DNA of 64,000 nt from Hyphomicrobiales bacterium (GCA_900468285.1 UBTF01000008.1:186001-250000); one strand, 5' to 3'; shown: positions 1-10,101, counted from the first letter of the stretch. Translations and numbers: made by a program. The notes: generated from the letters alone by a model not told the origin.

Positions 1-773
1 ATCCAGGCACCAATGGCGAGATCGAAATACCCGACCACGGCAGCCAGCGGTAACACGACGGGCGGCGACATGAACGGCTGGTCGTCCCAGCGCATTTTCC
101 AGAGGTAGTAGCTGGCGATGCCTGTCGCGAAATAAATGGCGTAATTGGCAAGGATTGCCCCGTTCGGCCAGTGACGGAAATACCAGACGCCCAAGACGGC
201 GGCCGCCAGAAAACCCACACGCATCAGATTGCTGGAATGGTGGAGGCACCAGAAGGCGAGCGGCGCAATCAGATAAAACTGGAACTCCGTGGAAATATTC
301 CACGCCTGCCCCAGAAAGGCATAGGCGCCCAGCGGCAGCCAGCTATCGGGAATGATCCCGTGCAACATTGTCATATGGGCAAGCGTATTCATTTCCCAGT
401 TTTCGAAGCTGCGGTCCAGAATGGCGATGCGACCGGCATTGCGCACGCTTCCGAAGTCTGCCGTGTGCAGCGCCTGATAGGCTATCCATGCAAAGCCAAT
501 GGAAAGGAAGAAGGCAAATATATAGACCGGATAGATGCGTTTGATGCGCCGGGCTATGTAGGTCGAGTAATCTTCAGACAGCGACGACATCATCACGAAG
601 ATGACAAACCCGCTCATGATGCAGAATATCTGGACGCGGATTTTTTCGTTGATCAGGGGTTTCAGCGCACCCATGCTGTCCGGGTCGATACCGGCTGCCG
701 GTAGCAGGTGAACCAGAACAACCCATGCGGCCAGAAGACCGCGAAGACCCTCGAGCTGGTCAATCCTCTTCAT
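1..773 (-). CDS. Acyltransferase family 3 membrane protein (OafA/ExoZ-like), C-terminus outside window
   Basis: The minus strand is open from an ATG at 773 to the window edge, giving at least 257 residues that open with MKRIDQLEGLRGLLAAWVV. The N-terminal 'LEGLRGLLA...VVLVHL' pattern, with a His near residue 22, followed by many hydrophobic segments, is typical of the acyltransferase_3 family. These integral membrane enzymes transfer acetyl or other acyl groups to surface polysaccharides or lipids. Hydrophobic stretches are visible around residues 11-24, 45-58, 70-90 and repeatedly after 150. The gene is divergent from the HAD gene at 967, with about 190 bases between starts. The acceptor sugar cannot be read from sequence; an exopolysaccharide O-acetyltransferase is the usual annotation. 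The truncation is only the window edge. Confidence 0.8.
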   Translation of the reverse strand, partial: MKRIDQLEGLRGLLAAWVVLVHLLPAAGIDPDSMGALKPLINEKIRVQIFCIMSGFVIFVMMSSLSEDYSTYIARRIKRIYPVYIFAFFLSIGFAWIAYQALHTADFGSVRNAGRIAILDRSFENWEMNTLAHMTMLHGIIPDSWLPLGAYAFLGQAWNISTEFQFYLIAPLAFWCLHHSSNLMRVGFLAAAVLGVWYFRHWPNGAILANYAIYFATGIASYYLWKMRWDDQPFMSPPVVLPLAAVVGYFDLAIGAW

Positions 774-966
774 CGATGGCTCCTCGATTGAGTAAGCCAG
801 CCCCACCCCTATAAAAACACGCCAGAGGTGCGTTCGCAACATGCTGCGATGCAAAAACGCGAATTCGCCGGAGGCAGGCCGCCTTTGCGGGCCAGCTTTT
901 TTGCTTGTAATCGGCGTGCCGGTTTGCAATGTCACGCCATGAATTCTTGAAGCTTGGAAGCATCTC

Positions 967-1815
967 ATGGCGCAACGCATCTCCACCCTTGGCGAAATCA
1001 CGGACCGGTTCGACGTCGTTCTCTCGGATGTCTGGGGTGTGCTGCACAACGGCGTCAGCGCCTTTCCGGATGCTGCAATTGCGCTGGAAGCGGCACGCAA
1101 GGCGGGCTTGACGGTGGTGCTCATCACCAATTCCCCGCGTCCCGCTCCGGGCGTCATTCCGCAGTTGCGGGCGCTGGGCGTTCCGGACACCGCCTACGAC
1201 CGCATCATCACCTCCGGCGATGTGACGCGCGAACTGATTTCGCAAGGACCGAAAAAGGTGTTTCTGCTCGGTCCCGAGCGCGACATGCCGCTGCTGGACG
1301 GTCTCGACGTCGAAGTCGTGTCGCAGGAAGAGGCGACAGCTGTCGTCTGTACCGGTTTCTTTGACGATGAGACCGAAACGCCGGAAGACTATACCGACAT
1401 GCTCAAGAGTTTCGTCGCCCGTTCCGTGCCGATGATCTGCGCCAACCCCGACCTGGTGGTGGAGCGCGGCGAGCGCATCATTCCCTGTGCCGGTGCCATG
1501 GCCTTATATTATGAGCAACTGGGCGGGGAGGTTCGTATCGCAGGCAAACCGCATTCGCCGATCTATGAGGCCTGTCTGTCGGCAGCCAGAGAGGTGCATG
1601 GCGAATTTTCCAAGGACCGCGTTTTGGCCATCGGCGATGGGATGCCGACGGACGTGAAGGGCGCCATCAATGCCGGGCTCGAGCTTCTTTACATCGCCGG
1701 TGGCATCCATGCCGCGGACTATGCGTTGAACGGTGAGATCGACGAAACGCTTCTGAAGGACTATCTGCAGAAAGAGGGCGCTGCTCCCGGTTGGTGGATG
1801 CCACGTCTGGCGTGA
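967..1815 (+). CDS. HAD-superfamily class IIA hydrolase (TIGR01459-like)
   Basis: A 282-residue protein of the NagD-like class IIA HAD group, with the cap inserted between motifs II and III. Motif I is DVWGVLHNG with the nucleophilic Asp at residue 21. Motif II is around the Thr-Asn-Ser of LITNSPR, and motif IV is GDGMPTDVKGA near residue 220. The Asp two positions after the nucleophile, the usual general acid of HAD phosphatases, is a Trp here. The gene lies directly upstream of ribF and ileS, a neighbourhood common in Rhizobiales from memory. Family members are annotated as sugar or nucleotide phosphatases, but the substrate is unknown. The start ATG at 967 has 'ggaag' about ten bases upstream. 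Confidence 0.85.
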   Translation: MAQRISTLGEITDRFDVVLSDVWGVLHNGVSAFPDAAIALEAARKAGLTVVLITNSPRPAPGVIPQLRALGVPDTAYDRIITSGDVTRELISQGPKKVFLLGPERDMPLLDGLDVEVVSQEEATAVVCTGFFDDETETPEDYTDMLKSFVARSVPMICANPDLVVERGERIIPCAGAMALYYEQLGGEVRIAGKPHSPIYEACLSAAREVHGEFSKDRVLAIGDGMPTDVKGAINAGLELLYIAGGIHAADYALNGEIDETLLKDYLQKEGAAPGWWMPRLA

Positions 1816-1841
1816 TCGGGCTGTTCAGGGATCCTGCGGAA

Positions 1842-2822
1842 ATGACTGTCTTTCATCGCAACGAGAAAAAAGAGCCGCTGCCACCGCAACTGCGCGGTGG
1901 CGTGGTCGCAATCGGCAACTTCGATGGTGTCCATCGCGGCCATCGCGCCGTGCTGGATCATGCGCTGGAACTGGCAGCTGCCCGCGATGTGCCCGCATTA
2001 GTGCTGACGTTCGAGCCGCATCCGCGTACCGTATTTCGCCCGGAAACGCCGGTCTTCAGAATTACGCCAGCTTCCATCAAGGCGCGTGTGCTGGAAGCCG
2101 AGGGTTTTAATTCCGTGATCGAATATCCGTTCGACAGGGATTTCTCGCAGCGATCGGCGGAAGATTTCGTCAAATCCGTTCTGGTGGACTGGCTTGGCGC
2201 CAGCGCCGTGGTCACGGGTGTCGATTTCCACTTCGGCAAGGGCCGCGAGGGTGGCCCTGCCTATCTGATGGCGGCGGGTAAGAAACACGGTTTTGATGTC
2301 GTCCTGATCGATTCCTTCCGCGATGAGGGTACCGAGATCATATCGTCCAGCCGTATTCGTGCTCTCCTCAGCCAGGGCGATGTCGCGGGCGCGGCGGGTC
2401 TTCTGGGCTATCGATATACGGTCGAGGCAGAGGTGATCGGTGGGCAAAGGCTTGGTCGCACACTGGGTTATCCCACCGCCAACATGGCATTGCCGCCGGA
2501 GACGGATTTGAAGCCGGGCATCTATGCCGTGCGCTTTCGCCGGCCGGATGGTTCGCTGCATGATGGCGTGGCAAGCTTTGGCTACCGCCCGACTGTCACG
2601 GAGGATGGGGCAGCCCTTCTGGAAACCTATCTGTTCGATTTCTCCGGTGACCTCTATGGTGAAACCTGCTCGGTCTCGTTCTTCGGCCATCTGCGCGACG
2701 AGCTGAAGTTCGACGGGCTGGACGCGCTGGTTGCGCAGATCAAACGCGATGAGGAAGAGGCGAGGGCGCTTCTGTCCGGCGTCAAACCGCTCGGCGCGCT
2801 GGACAGCAAAATCGCTTTCTGA
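1842..2822 (+). CDS. ribF: Bifunctional riboflavin kinase / FAD synthetase
   Basis: Converts riboflavin to FMN and then FMN to FAD in the cytoplasm. The N-terminal adenylyltransferase domain shows GNFDGVHRGH (residues 25-34 from this start) and SSSRIRALL, the ISSTxIR-type motif. The C-terminal flavokinase domain shows GRTLGYPTANM and the family's late FGHLRDELKF region. The length, 326 residues, is normal. The frame is also open from an ATG at 1791 that overlaps the upstream HAD gene, but family homology begins only near 1842 (MTVFHRNEKK), so I chose that start. It follows the HAD gene by 26 bases and precedes ileS. It ends 244 bases before ileS, with a small hairpin in between. Confidence 0.95.
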   Translation: MTVFHRNEKKEPLPPQLRGGVVAIGNFDGVHRGHRAVLDHALELAAARDVPALVLTFEPHPRTVFRPETPVFRITPASIKARVLEAEGFNSVIEYPFDRDFSQRSAEDFVKSVLVDWLGASAVVTGVDFHFGKGREGGPAYLMAAGKKHGFDVVLIDSFRDEGTEIISSSRIRALLSQGDVAGAAGLLGYRYTVEAEVIGGQRLGRTLGYPTANMALPPETDLKPGIYAVRFRRPDGSLHDGVASFGYRPTVTEDGAALLETYLFDFSGDLYGETCSVSFFGHLRDELKFDGLDALVAQIKRDEEEARALLSGVKPLGALDSKIAF

Positions 2823-2977
2823 AACGGCGGGAACGCAGCGCGTCATCTATTCGCTTTTCAAACGGCGCGAAACACCTTAAAGAACGGCATTATGCACCAG
2901 TATCGGTCGATGAAGATATCCCGAATTATTGGCCCGGCCTTCCCCGCGCTGTGACAGCCGGAAGGTCCGGGATTTTG

Positions 2978-2993
2978 GCGCTTGTCGAAGCGC
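2978..2993. other. Small stem-loop between ribF and ileS
   Basis: A perfect 6-bp inverted repeat (GCGCTT / AAGCGC) with a GTCG tetraloop is followed by only three T residues. It could be a weak terminator for ribF or a structure in the ileS leader. No other strong feature was seen in this 244-base gap. Confidence 0.35.
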
Positions 2994-3066
2994 TTTCCGT
3001 TATCGCACTTCTTGAATCAAAGACACGGGCGCGACCTTTCAGGGCCCCGCAACGAACGGCACGGTT

Positions 3067-5970
3067 ATGAACGACACCGCACAGACAATTGACTATTCCA
3101 CCACGCTCTACCTGCCGCAGACGGATTTTCCCATGCGCGCCGGCCTGCCGCAGAAAGAGCCGGAAACGGTGAAGCGCTGGCAGCAGATGGGGCTCTACAA
3201 GAAGCTGCGCGCTTCTGCCGCTGGCCGCGAAAAATTCGTGCTGCATGATGGCCCTCCTTACGCCAACGGCAACATCCATATCGGCCATGCGCTCAACAAG
3301 ATCCTCAAAGACGTCATCACCCGCTCGTTCCAGATGCGCGGCTTTGACGCCAACTACGTTCCCGGCTGGGATTGCCATGGCCTTCCCATCGAGTGGAAGA
3401 TCGAGGAAGCCTACCGCGCCAAGGGCAAGAACAAGGACGAGGTGGAAATCAACGAATTCCGCAAGGAATGCCGCGAGTTCGCCGCCGGTTGGATCAAGGT
3501 GCAGTCGGAAGAGTTCAAGCGTCTCGGCATCGAAGGCGATTTCGACAATCCCTACACGACCATGAACTTCCATGCGGAAGCCCGCATCGCTGGCGAACTT
3601 CTGAAGATCGCCAAGAGCGGCCAGCTCTATCGCGGCTCCAAGCCCGTCATGTGGTCGGTTGTCGAGCGCACGGCTCTGGCTGAGGCCGAGGTCGAGTATG
3701 CGGATGTCGAGAGCGACATGATCTGGGTGAAGTTCCCGGTGGTTGAAGGTGCCGCTGACCTTCAAGGTCAGTCGGTCGTCATCTGGACGACAACGCCCTG
3801 GACCATCCCCGGCAACCGCGCCATCTCCTTCTCCTCGCGCTTCCCTTACGGTCTGTTCGAAGTGGAGACGGCAGAGAACGAATTTGGTCCGCAGCCGGGT
3901 GAAAAACTGATCTTTGCAACGAAGCTTGCAGATGAAGCCGCGAAGAAGGCAAAGCTCACATTCAAGCTTGTTCGTCCTGTTGCGCCGGAAGAACTCGGCG
4001 CGATCACCTGCGCCCACCCGCTGGCCCACCTTGGTTATGCCTTCCCCGTGCCGCTTCTCGATGGCGATCATGTCACCGATGATGCCGGTACGGGCTTCGT
4101 GCACACCGCACCAAGCCACGGTCGCGAAGACTTTGATGCATGGACTTCCAATCTGCGCGCGCTGGAAGATCGTGGAATCTCGACCAAGATCCCGTTCCCG
4201 GTCGGCGATGACGGCTTCTACACGGAAGATGCCCCCGGTTTCGGCCCATCCGCCGAAGGTGGTGCTGCCCGCGTCATGGACGACAATGGCAAGAAGGGTG
4301 ATGCCAATGAGCGCGTCATCAAGGCGCTGATTGCAGCCAATAACCTGTTTGCCCGTGGCCGTCTGAAGCACAGCTATCCGCATAGCTGGCGCTCCAAGAA
4401 GCCCATCATCTTCCGCAACACGCCGCAATGGTTCGTCTATATGGACAAGGAACTGGGTGACGGCACGACGCTGCGCTCGCGGTCGCTGTCCGCCATCGAC
4501 GATACGCGTTTCGTGCCTGCCGCTGGCCAGAACCGTCTGCGCGCCATGATCGAGAACCGCCCGGACTGGGTGCTCTCGCGTCAGCGCGCCTGGGGTGTGC
4601 CGATTGCCGTCTTTGCCGATGAGAAGGGCGAAGTGCTGGTCGATGATGCCGTCAACGCCCGCATTCTGGAGGCCTTCGAGGTCGAGGGTGCCGATGCGTG
4701 GTTTGCACCAGGTGCCAAGGAGCGTTTTCTGGGTGCGGACCATGACCACGCCAAGTGGCATCAGGTGCGTGACATCCTCGATGTCTGGTTCGACTCTGGC
4801 TCCACGCACACGTTTACGCTTGAAGATCGTCCTGACCTGAAATGGCCAGCCGACGTCTATCTGGAAGGCTCTGACCAGCATCGCGGCTGGTTCCACTCGT
4901 CGCTTCTGGAAAGCTGCGCGACGCGTGGCCGTGCGCCTTACAAGGCCGTCGTCACCCATGGTTTCACCATGGACGAGCAGGGCCGCAAGCAGTCCAAGTC
5001 GCTCGGCAACGTCGTGGCACCGCAGGACGTCATGAAGGAATCCGGCGCTGATATTCTGCGCCTGTGGGTCATGACAACGGATTACTGGGAAGACCAGCGT
5101 CTGGGCAAGGCCATCATCCAGACCAATATCGATGCCTACCGCAAGCTGCGCAACACCATCCGCTGGATGCTGGGCACGCTGGCGCATGACAAGGGCGAAG
5201 AGATCGCCTATGCCGATCTGCCGGAGCTGGAAAAGCTGGTGCTGCACCGCCTGTCCGAACTGGATAAGGTCGTGCGCGACGGTTACGATGCCTTCGACTT
5301 CAAGAAGATCACTCGCGCGCTGATCGATTTCGCCAATGTCGAGCTGTCGGCCTTCTATTTCGATATCCGAAAGGACGCGCTTTATTGCGACGCTCCCTCG
5401 TCGCTCAAGCGCCGGGCATCGCTTTGCGTCATCTCGAAGCTCTTCGATTGCCTCGTCACTTGGCTCGCCCCCATGCTGCCCTTCACCACGGAAGAAGCAT
5501 GGTTGTCCCGTTATGCGGATGCGGAATCGGTCCATCTCGTGCAGTTCCCCGCCATTCCTTCCGAGTGGCAGAATGAGGCAGTGGCCGCACGTTGGGAGAA
5601 GATCCGCAAGGTGCGCACCGTTGTGACCGGCGCTCTGGAAGTTGAGCGGCGCGAAAAGCGTATCGGTTCTTCGCTGGAAGCAGCCCCTGTCGTGCATGTC
5701 GCCGATCCGGAGCTGCTGACTGCGCTTGAGGGTGAGGACTTCGCAGAAATCTGCATCACCTCGGCCATCTCTGTCGTTGCTGGCGAAGGTCCTGCAGATG
5801 CATTCCGCCTCGGTGAAGTCCAGAAGGTGTCGGTCGAGCAGAAGCTGGCCGAGGGACAGAAATGTGCCCGCTCATGGCGCATCACCACGGATGTGGGCTC
5901 CGATCCTGCGTTCCCAGACGTATCGGCGCGAGATGCCGCCGCGTTGCGCGAACTTGGCATCGGCGCTTAA
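3067..5970 (+). CDS. ileS: Isoleucyl-tRNA synthetase
   Basis: A class I aminoacyl-tRNA synthetase that charges tRNA-Ile and edits misactivated valine. It has 967 residues. The HIGH signature is at residues 71-74 inside [16 protein letters not shown]. The editing-domain landmarks WTTTPWT and [12 protein letters not shown] are present, as is the KMSKS-type loop, here [10 protein letters not shown]. The anticodon-binding domain follows. The bacterial C-terminal zinc knuckle is eroded: the region beginning KCARSW retains one of the expected cysteines and lacks the second CxxC pair. That is probably a lineage feature, not a defect. It starts at ATG 3067. A stem-loop follows immediately after the stop. 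Confidence 0.97.
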   Translation: MNDTAQTIDYSTTLYLPQTDFPMRAGLPQKEPETVKRWQQMGLYKKLRASAAGREKFVLHDGPPYANGNIHIGHALNKILKDVITRSFQMRGFDANYVPGWDCHGLPIEWKIEEAYRAKGKNKDEVEINEFRKECREFAAGWIKVQSEEFKRLGIEGDFDNPYTTMNFHAEARIAGELLKIAKSGQLYRGSKPVMWSVVERTALAEAEVEYADVESDMIWVKFPVVEGAADLQGQSVVIWTTTPWTIPGNRAISFSSRFPYGLFEVETAENEFGPQPGEKLIFATKLADEAAKKAKLTFKLVRPVAPEELGAITCAHPLAHLGYAFPVPLLDGDHVTDDAGTGFVHTAPSHGREDFDAWTSNLRALEDRGISTKIPFPVGDDGFYTEDAPGFGPSAEGGAARVMDDNGKKGDANERVIKALIAANNLFARGRLKHSYPHSWRSKKPIIFRNTPQWFVYMDKELGDGTTLRSRSLSAIDDTRFVPAAGQNRLRAMIENRPDWVLSRQRAWGVPIAVFADEKGEVLVDDAVNARILEAFEVEGADAWFAPGAKERFLGADHDHAKWHQVRDILDVWFDSGSTHTFTLEDRPDLKWPADVYLEGSDQHRGWFHSSLLESCATRGRAPYKAVVTHGFTMDEQGRKQSKSLGNVVAPQDVMKESGADILRLWVMTTDYWEDQRLGKAIIQTNIDAYRKLRNTIRWMLGTLAHDKGEEIAYADLPELEKLVLHRLSELDKVVRDGYDAFDFKKITRALIDFANVELSAFYFDIRKDALYCDAPSSLKRRASLCVISKLFDCLVTWLAPMLPFTTEEAWLSRYADAESVHLVQFPAIPSEWQNEAVAARWEKIRKVRTVVTGALEVERREKRIGSSLEAAPVVHVADPELLTALEGEDFAEICITSAISVVAGEGPADAFRLGEVQKVSVEQKLAEGQKCARSWRITTDVGSDPAFPDVSARDAAALRELGIGA

Positions 5971-5978
5971 GAAAATGG

Positions 5979-6010
5979 CCGGATGAATTGCACTTTAAGC
6001 GTTCATCCGG
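5979..6010 (+). terminator. Stem-loop directly after ileS
   Basis: A perfect 9-bp inverted repeat (CCGGATGAA / TTCATCCGG) with a 14-base loop starts nine bases after the ileS stop. No T-tract follows, so it may be a 3'-end stabiliser or processing hairpin and not a classical intrinsic terminator. Confidence 0.5.
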
Positions 6011-6194
6011 TAAACCTGCCTGAAATTGGCCGGATTTTAGCAGCAATGGGGGCTACCCAGTCGTCAGGAAAGCTAAAGCATGGATTTGAAAATCACTTCG
6101 ATTTTTTAGAATGCGCGGCGACGGGAATTAGGATAAAGAGCGCCCTGTGAATGTCCGGAAGGACATGAAGGCGCTTTGGGGCGGAAGGGTTTCC

Positions 6195-6827
6195 ATGAGC
6201 ATGACGCAGAGTTTTCGCATATACGGCACCGTTCTTGGCGCGGTATCTGTTTGCCTTGCACTGAGCGCCTGCACCAGCCCGACCTACGGAACGGGCAAGT
6301 CGTCCGCCGAACAGCTGGTCGACGACCTTGGCAATGCCACGTCCATTACCGGCAACCAGGACAAGCGCAGCGTGAAGTATAACCCGCGCCCCAGTCTCGT
6401 CGTTCCTGCCCAGGCCCGCGCCGAGCAGCTGACGCAGCCGCAGCAGAGCCTTGCCAACCGGGAAACCAATCCGCAATGGCCTGAGACGCCGGAAGAAGCG
6501 CGCGAGCGTCTGCGCAAGGAAGCCGACGCAAACCGTGACAATCCGAATTATCGCTCGCCACTGCTGGCCGGCAACGGCACAAACGGCCAGATGACGGAAA
6601 GCCAGAAGTGGGAAGCATTCCGCAAGGCCAAGGCCGATGCGCAGGGCGGCTCCATCGTCAACAGCAATCAGCGCAAGTTCCTGACAGACCCGCCGCTTGA
6701 ATATCGCAGCGTTCCGCAGGAAGAGCTGGCCGATCTCGGTACGCCGGAATCCAAGAAGGAAAAAGAGCGCAAGAAGAACGCCGCCATGGCTGGCACCGGC
6801 AAGAGCTGGTGGAACCCCTTCCAGTAA
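6195..6827 (+). CDS. Putative lipoprotein, function unknown
   Basis: A 210-residue protein with a classical lipoprotein signal: a positively charged start, a hydrophobic core at residues 10-23 and a lipobox LSAC with the lipidated Cys at residue 26. It should therefore be anchored to the inner or outer membrane. The mature part is hydrophilic, rich in Gln, Asn and charged residues, with a Lys-rich region near residue 190 and an aromatic end (SWWNPFQ). No catalytic motif was seen. The start at 6195 follows a good ribosome site (gcggaaggg). An in-frame ATG at 6147 has weaker support and would place extra residues before the signal peptide. Its 3' end faces tadA across a RIME-like repeat. Confidence 0.8.
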   Translation: MSMTQSFRIYGTVLGAVSVCLALSACTSPTYGTGKSSAEQLVDDLGNATSITGNQDKRSVKYNPRPSLVVPAQARAEQLTQPQQSLANRETNPQWPETPEEARERLRKEADANRDNPNYRSPLLAGNGTNGQMTESQKWEAFRKAKADAQGGSIVNSNQRKFLTDPPLEYRSVPQEELADLGTPESKKEKERKKNAAMAGTGKSWWNPFQ

Positions 6828-6893
6828 GGGTTGGGAGTTCGCATCTTCCGCCTTTGGAGGGTAGGGGGGTTGCAAAACGTCGCTTCGAACTCC

Positions 6894-7003
6894 GTCACCC
6901 CGCACTTGATGCGGGGTCCAGTGGGATCAAGTTTTTGATCGCAAAAGACTCCTTATCGCCGCAGACGCGCCTCCGCTGGATACCGGGTCAAGCCCGGTAT
7001 GAC
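6894..7003. repeat. RIME1-like intergenic mosaic element (two palindromic units in opposite orientation)
   Basis: Two related palindromic units face each other. Unit 1 (6894-6921) has the stem CCCCGC / GCGGGG. Unit 2 (6976-7003) has ACCGGG / CCCGGT. The reverse complement of unit 2 matches unit 1 at most positions: both read GTCA, a G/C-rich stem, CTTGA, the second stem arm, then TCCAG. The whole element is 110 bases and sits between two convergent genes. This layout matches what I recall of the roughly 108-base RIME1 of rhizobia, which carries two large palindromes. Transcription from either side would form strong hairpins, so it may end both transcripts. Confidence 0.75.
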
Positions 7004-7026
7004 GAAAGAGGGGCATTTTGCGCCTT

Positions 7027-7482
7027 TCACTCTCCACGCTTGCCCTGAAAAAATCCGCGCAAAATCCGCGCACTTTCCACCTCTGCCATGCCTGAATAGA
7101 CCTCTGGAGCGTGGTGGCATGTCGGCTGGTTGAAAAAGCGCACGCCGCTTTCCACCGCACCGCCCTTGGGGTCGTTGGCGCCATAATAGAGGCGCCTGAT
7201 GCGGGCGAAGGAAATGGCCGTGGCGCACATGGTGCAGGGTTCAAGGGTCACATAAAGGTCTGCGCCGCTCAGTCGCTCTCTGCCCAGTTCCTCGCAGGCC
7301 ATGCGGATGGCAAGGATTTCGGCGTGGGCTGTGACGTCGTTCAATTCGCGTGTGCGGTTGCCGGCGCTGGCGACAATGCGGCCATCCAGTACCAGCACGG
7401 CACCGATGGGGACCTCGTCCCTTTGGCCTGCTCTTTGCGCTTCTTCAAGCGCAAGGTCCATGAAATGCGTCGTTTCCGCCAT
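7027..7482 (-). CDS. tadA: tRNA-specific adenosine deaminase
   Basis: Converts adenosine 34 of tRNA-Arg(ACG) to inosine. The 151-residue protein has the zinc deaminase signature: HAE at residues 53-55 (zinc ligand and proton-shuttling Glu) and PCTMC with Cys 83 and Cys 86. The family's [11 protein letters not shown] segment follows. Length is normal. It is divergent from the pseudouridine synthase at 7555, with 72 bases between starts. Its 3' end is 23 bases from the RIME-like element. A cytosine or guanine deaminase is the alternative, but the sequence fits TadA best. Confidence 0.93.
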   Translation of the reverse strand: MAETTHFMDLALEEAQRAGQRDEVPIGAVLVLDGRIVASAGNRTRELNDVTAHAEILAIRMACEELGRERLSGADLYVTLEPCTMCATAISFARIRRLYYGANDPKGGAVESGVRFFNQPTCHHAPEVYSGMAEVESARILRGFFQGKRGE

Positions 7483-7554
7483 TGTCCGTGCAATTTCCTC
7501 TTAACCAGTGCCGCGCGACCTGATAGGACACGGCAAACAACAGGCAAACAACAA

Positions 7555-9456
7555 ATGACATTCAAAGACAAGCCGAAGCGCGCTGGCGGCAAAACATTCG
7601 ACCGTGACAGGAAGCCGAAGCCTTCGGCGACACCGGATACGGCGCGCGACAAGAAGCCATTTACAGCCAAGGCCGAGACTGTCGTGAGCGAGACGGCACC
7701 CAGCAAGCCGGAGCGGATTTCCAAGATCATGGCGCGCGCAGGCGTTGCTTCGCGCCGCGATGTGGAACGGATGATCATGGAAGGGCGCGTGTCGCTGAAC
7801 GGCGTCAAGCTGGACAGCCCTGTCGTCAATGCCACCCTGGATGACAAGATCGAGGTTGATGGCCAGCCGATCCGTGGTGCGGAGCGTACGCGCCTGTGGC
7901 TTTACCACAAGCCAGCCGGTCTGGTGACGACCAATTCCGACCCGGAAGGGCGTCCGACGGTTTTCGACAATCTTCCGAAGGAGCTTCCGCGCGTTCTTTC
8001 CATCGGTCGTCTCGATATCAACACCGAAGGACTGCTGCTGCTGACCAATGACGGCGGCCTCTCGCGCGTTCTTGAACTGCCGACCACTGGCTGGCTGCGC
8101 CGTTACCGCGTGCGCGCCCATGGCGAGGTCGATCAGGCCGCGTTGGACAAGCTCAAGGAGGGCATCGCGGTAGACGGTGTTCTCTACGGCGCAATCGACG
8201 CCACGCTTGACCGCACGCAGGGCCACAATGTCTGGATCACCATGGGTCTTCGCGAAGGCAAGAACCGTGAGATCAAGAACGTGCTTGGTGCGCTGGGTCT
8301 GGAAGTGAACCGCCTCATTCGCATCTCCTACGGACCGTTCCAGCTGGGTGACCTGCCGGAAAGCCAGGTCGTCGAAGTGCGTGGCCGCATGCTGCGCGAT
8401 CAGCTTGGGCCCCGGCTCATCGAAGCTGCCGGTGCCAATTTCGATGCGCCGATCTATGATGCCGTTGTCGAGGAAGACGAGGCCCCGGTTCAGCGTCCCG
8501 TCAAATCCGAATGGACAAAGCGTGGCGATGCCGAGCAGAACCCGCGCGGCGGAAATTTTGCAGAAAAGCGCGACAACCCGCGTGACCGTACGCAGGGCAA
8601 ACCGGATGCAAAGCGTCCCGGAAAGCCTTTCGCAAAGGGTCGCGATGAAGATCGTGACGACGACCGTCCAAAGCGCCCGCCCATGGGCAGCAACCGCACA
8701 GCCAATGTGTGGATGGCACCAGGCGCGCGTCCAACGCGTGACGGCAAGGAGCGCAAGTCCGTGCGCGCCGAGGCAGAAAGCGTCTTCAAGAAGCCTTCAG
8801 CAGAGGCGGATGCGCGCCGCGCAATCGTCAGGCATCGGGATTCCGACGGTGAATGGATCCGCGCCGACAAGCCGGCGCAGGACGAGAGCCGTGGTCGCGG
8901 CAGGGGTGAACGCGGCGAGAAATCCTTCGGTGATCGCAAGCCACGCGACGCAGGCAACCGGGGTGAACGCCCACGCGGCGACAAGCCCTTTGGCGACCGT
9001 CCTTCCCGCGGCGGGGAACGTAGTGAGCGGCCCTATGGCGACCGCAAGCCTCGCGATGCTGGAGAACGCTCATTTGGAGATCGTCCGGCTCGCCCGGAGA
9101 GGTCCTTCGGGGATCGCCCTGCGCGCAGCGAGCGGCCCTTCAATGATCGCAAGCCACGTGAGGATGGTGACCGTCCGCGTTCAGAGCGTCCATTCGGCGA
9201 CAAGCCGCGCGGCGCAAAGCCCTTCGGTGACAAGCCTCGCGAAGGCCGTCCTTCTGGCGGCAAGCCAGGTGGCTTTGGTGGCAAGCCGGGTTTCGGCAAG
9301 CCGCGGGCAGAGCGGTCTGAGGGCGGGTTCGGTGGCAAGGGGCCCGGTGGTTCCAAGGGTCCCGGCGGCAAAGGTCCCGGTAGCGGTGGCAAGGGTCCAG
9401 GTGGTAAACCTTCTGGAGGCAGAGGAATGACGCGTAATGCGGATCGTAGGCGGTGA
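7555..9456 (+). CDS. RluB/RsuA-family rRNA pseudouridine synthase with a long Arg/Gly/Asp-rich tail
   Basis: Isomerises a uridine in rRNA, probably 23S. A basic N-terminal extension precedes an S4 RNA-binding domain (about residues 52-100). The catalytic domain contains [13 protein letters not shown] with the catalytic Asp at residue 154. It ends near residue 300. About 320 further residues are low complexity: repeated units around FGDRPxR, FGDKPR and DRKPRDxG, then a Gly/Lys-Pro block, ending in basic residues. The tail is as long as the enzyme and probably disordered and RNA-binding. The open frame extends upstream to 7111, but homology and spacing to tadA support the ATG at 7555. It overlaps rsmD by 20 bases. 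Confidence 0.93.
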   Translation: MTFKDKPKRAGGKTFDRDRKPKPSATPDTARDKKPFTAKAETVVSETAPSKPERISKIMARAGVASRRDVERMIMEGRVSLNGVKLDSPVVNATLDDKIEVDGQPIRGAERTRLWLYHKPAGLVTTNSDPEGRPTVFDNLPKELPRVLSIGRLDINTEGLLLLTNDGGLSRVLELPTTGWLRRYRVRAHGEVDQAALDKLKEGIAVDGVLYGAIDATLDRTQGHNVWITMGLREGKNREIKNVLGALGLEVNRLIRISYGPFQLGDLPESQVVEVRGRMLRDQLGPRLIEAAGANFDAPIYDAVVEEDEAPVQRPVKSEWTKRGDAEQNPRGGNFAEKRDNPRDRTQGKPDAKRPGKPFAKGRDEDRDDDRPKRPPMGSNRTANVWMAPGARPTRDGKERKSVRAEAESVFKKPSAEADARRAIVRHRDSDGEWIRADKPAQDESRGRGRGERGEKSFGDRKPRDAGNRGERPRGDKPFGDRPSRGGERSERPYGDRKPRDAGERSFGDRPARPERSFGDRPARSERPFNDRKPREDGDRPRSERPFGDKPRGAKPFGDKPREGRPSGGKPGGFGGKPGFGKPRAERSEGGFGGKGPGGSKGPGGKGPGSGGKGPGGKPSGGRGMTRNADRRR

Positions 9457-9994
9457 GTTTCGCGGCCGGTCACTGGCCGCACCGAAATCCAACACAATCA
9501 GACCCACGATAGACCGGACACGGGAAAGCCTCTTCAACATATTGAGCCACGCCTATCCCGAAAGCCTGGATGGGACGCGCGTTCTTGATGTTTTCGCAGG
9601 CACAGGCGCGGTCGGGCTTGAGGCTCTGTCGCGCGGCTGTCGCGTGGCGCTGTTTGTGGAAAACGGCGTCGAGGGCAGGGGGCTGTTGTGGGAAAACATC
9701 GATGCTCTGGGCCTGCATGGCCGCGCGCGCATCCTGCGTCGTGACGCGACCAAACTGGGTAGCGTCAACAATATCGAGCCCTTCGATATGCTGTTTGCCG
9801 ATCCCCCCTATGGACAGGGACAGGGCGAAAAGGCCTTGGCGGCGGCCCATCACGGCGGCTGGCTTGTGCCCGGCGCGCTTGCCATTCTGGAAGAGCGTGC
9901 AGACGTGCTGCTGACCGTCGAACCCGCATTCAGATTGCTGGAAAGCCGCACCTTCGGCGACTCCAAGATGCATTTCTATCGCTACGAGCCCTGA
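9437..9994 (+). CDS. rsmD: 16S rRNA (guanine(966)-N2)-methyltransferase
   Basis: Methylates G966 of 16S rRNA using S-adenosylmethionine. The 185-residue protein opens with the family's [11 protein letters not shown] and [13 protein letters not shown]. Motif I for the cofactor is [10 protein letters not shown] at residues 51-60. The catalytic (D)PPY motif is DPPYGQG near residue 122. Length is normal. The start lies inside the end of the pseudouridine synthase gene (20-base overlap), so the two rRNA-modification genes are probably translationally coupled. Confidence 0.95.
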   Translation: MRIVGGEFRGRSLAAPKSNTIRPTIDRTRESLFNILSHAYPESLDGTRVLDVFAGTGAVGLEALSRGCRVALFVENGVEGRGLLWENIDALGLHGRARILRRDATKLGSVNNIEPFDMLFADPPYGQGQGEKALAAAHHGGWLVPGALAILEERADVLLTVEPAFRLLESRTFGDSKMHFYRYEP

Positions 9995-10101
9995 CGATTA
10001 TTTGCCCTCGATGATGCGCGTCTTTCGGCGCGCGTCACTCTCCTGTCGTCTTTGTCTCATAGAGCGGGTCAAGCATATGACATGTAGGAGAGGCCGCACT
10101 T

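Noticed and set aside
2823-3066. T-box or other leader riboswitch before ileS
   Set aside because: T-boxes are rare outside Gram-positives and no T-box core or specifier loop could be found. Only a small hairpin is present.
2926-5697. Very long open reading frame on the minus strand opposite ileS
   Set aside because: It is the antisense shadow of a GC-rich, highly conserved gene. Its product has no recognisable domain, and ileS is certain.
7111-7554. N-terminal extension of the pseudouridine synthase frame
   Set aside because: The extension is antisense to tadA, which has full catalytic motifs; the true start is at 7555.
9000-9430. CRISPR-like repetition
   Set aside because: The repetition is an in-frame protein repeat in the pseudouridine synthase tail, without constant repeats and unique spacers.
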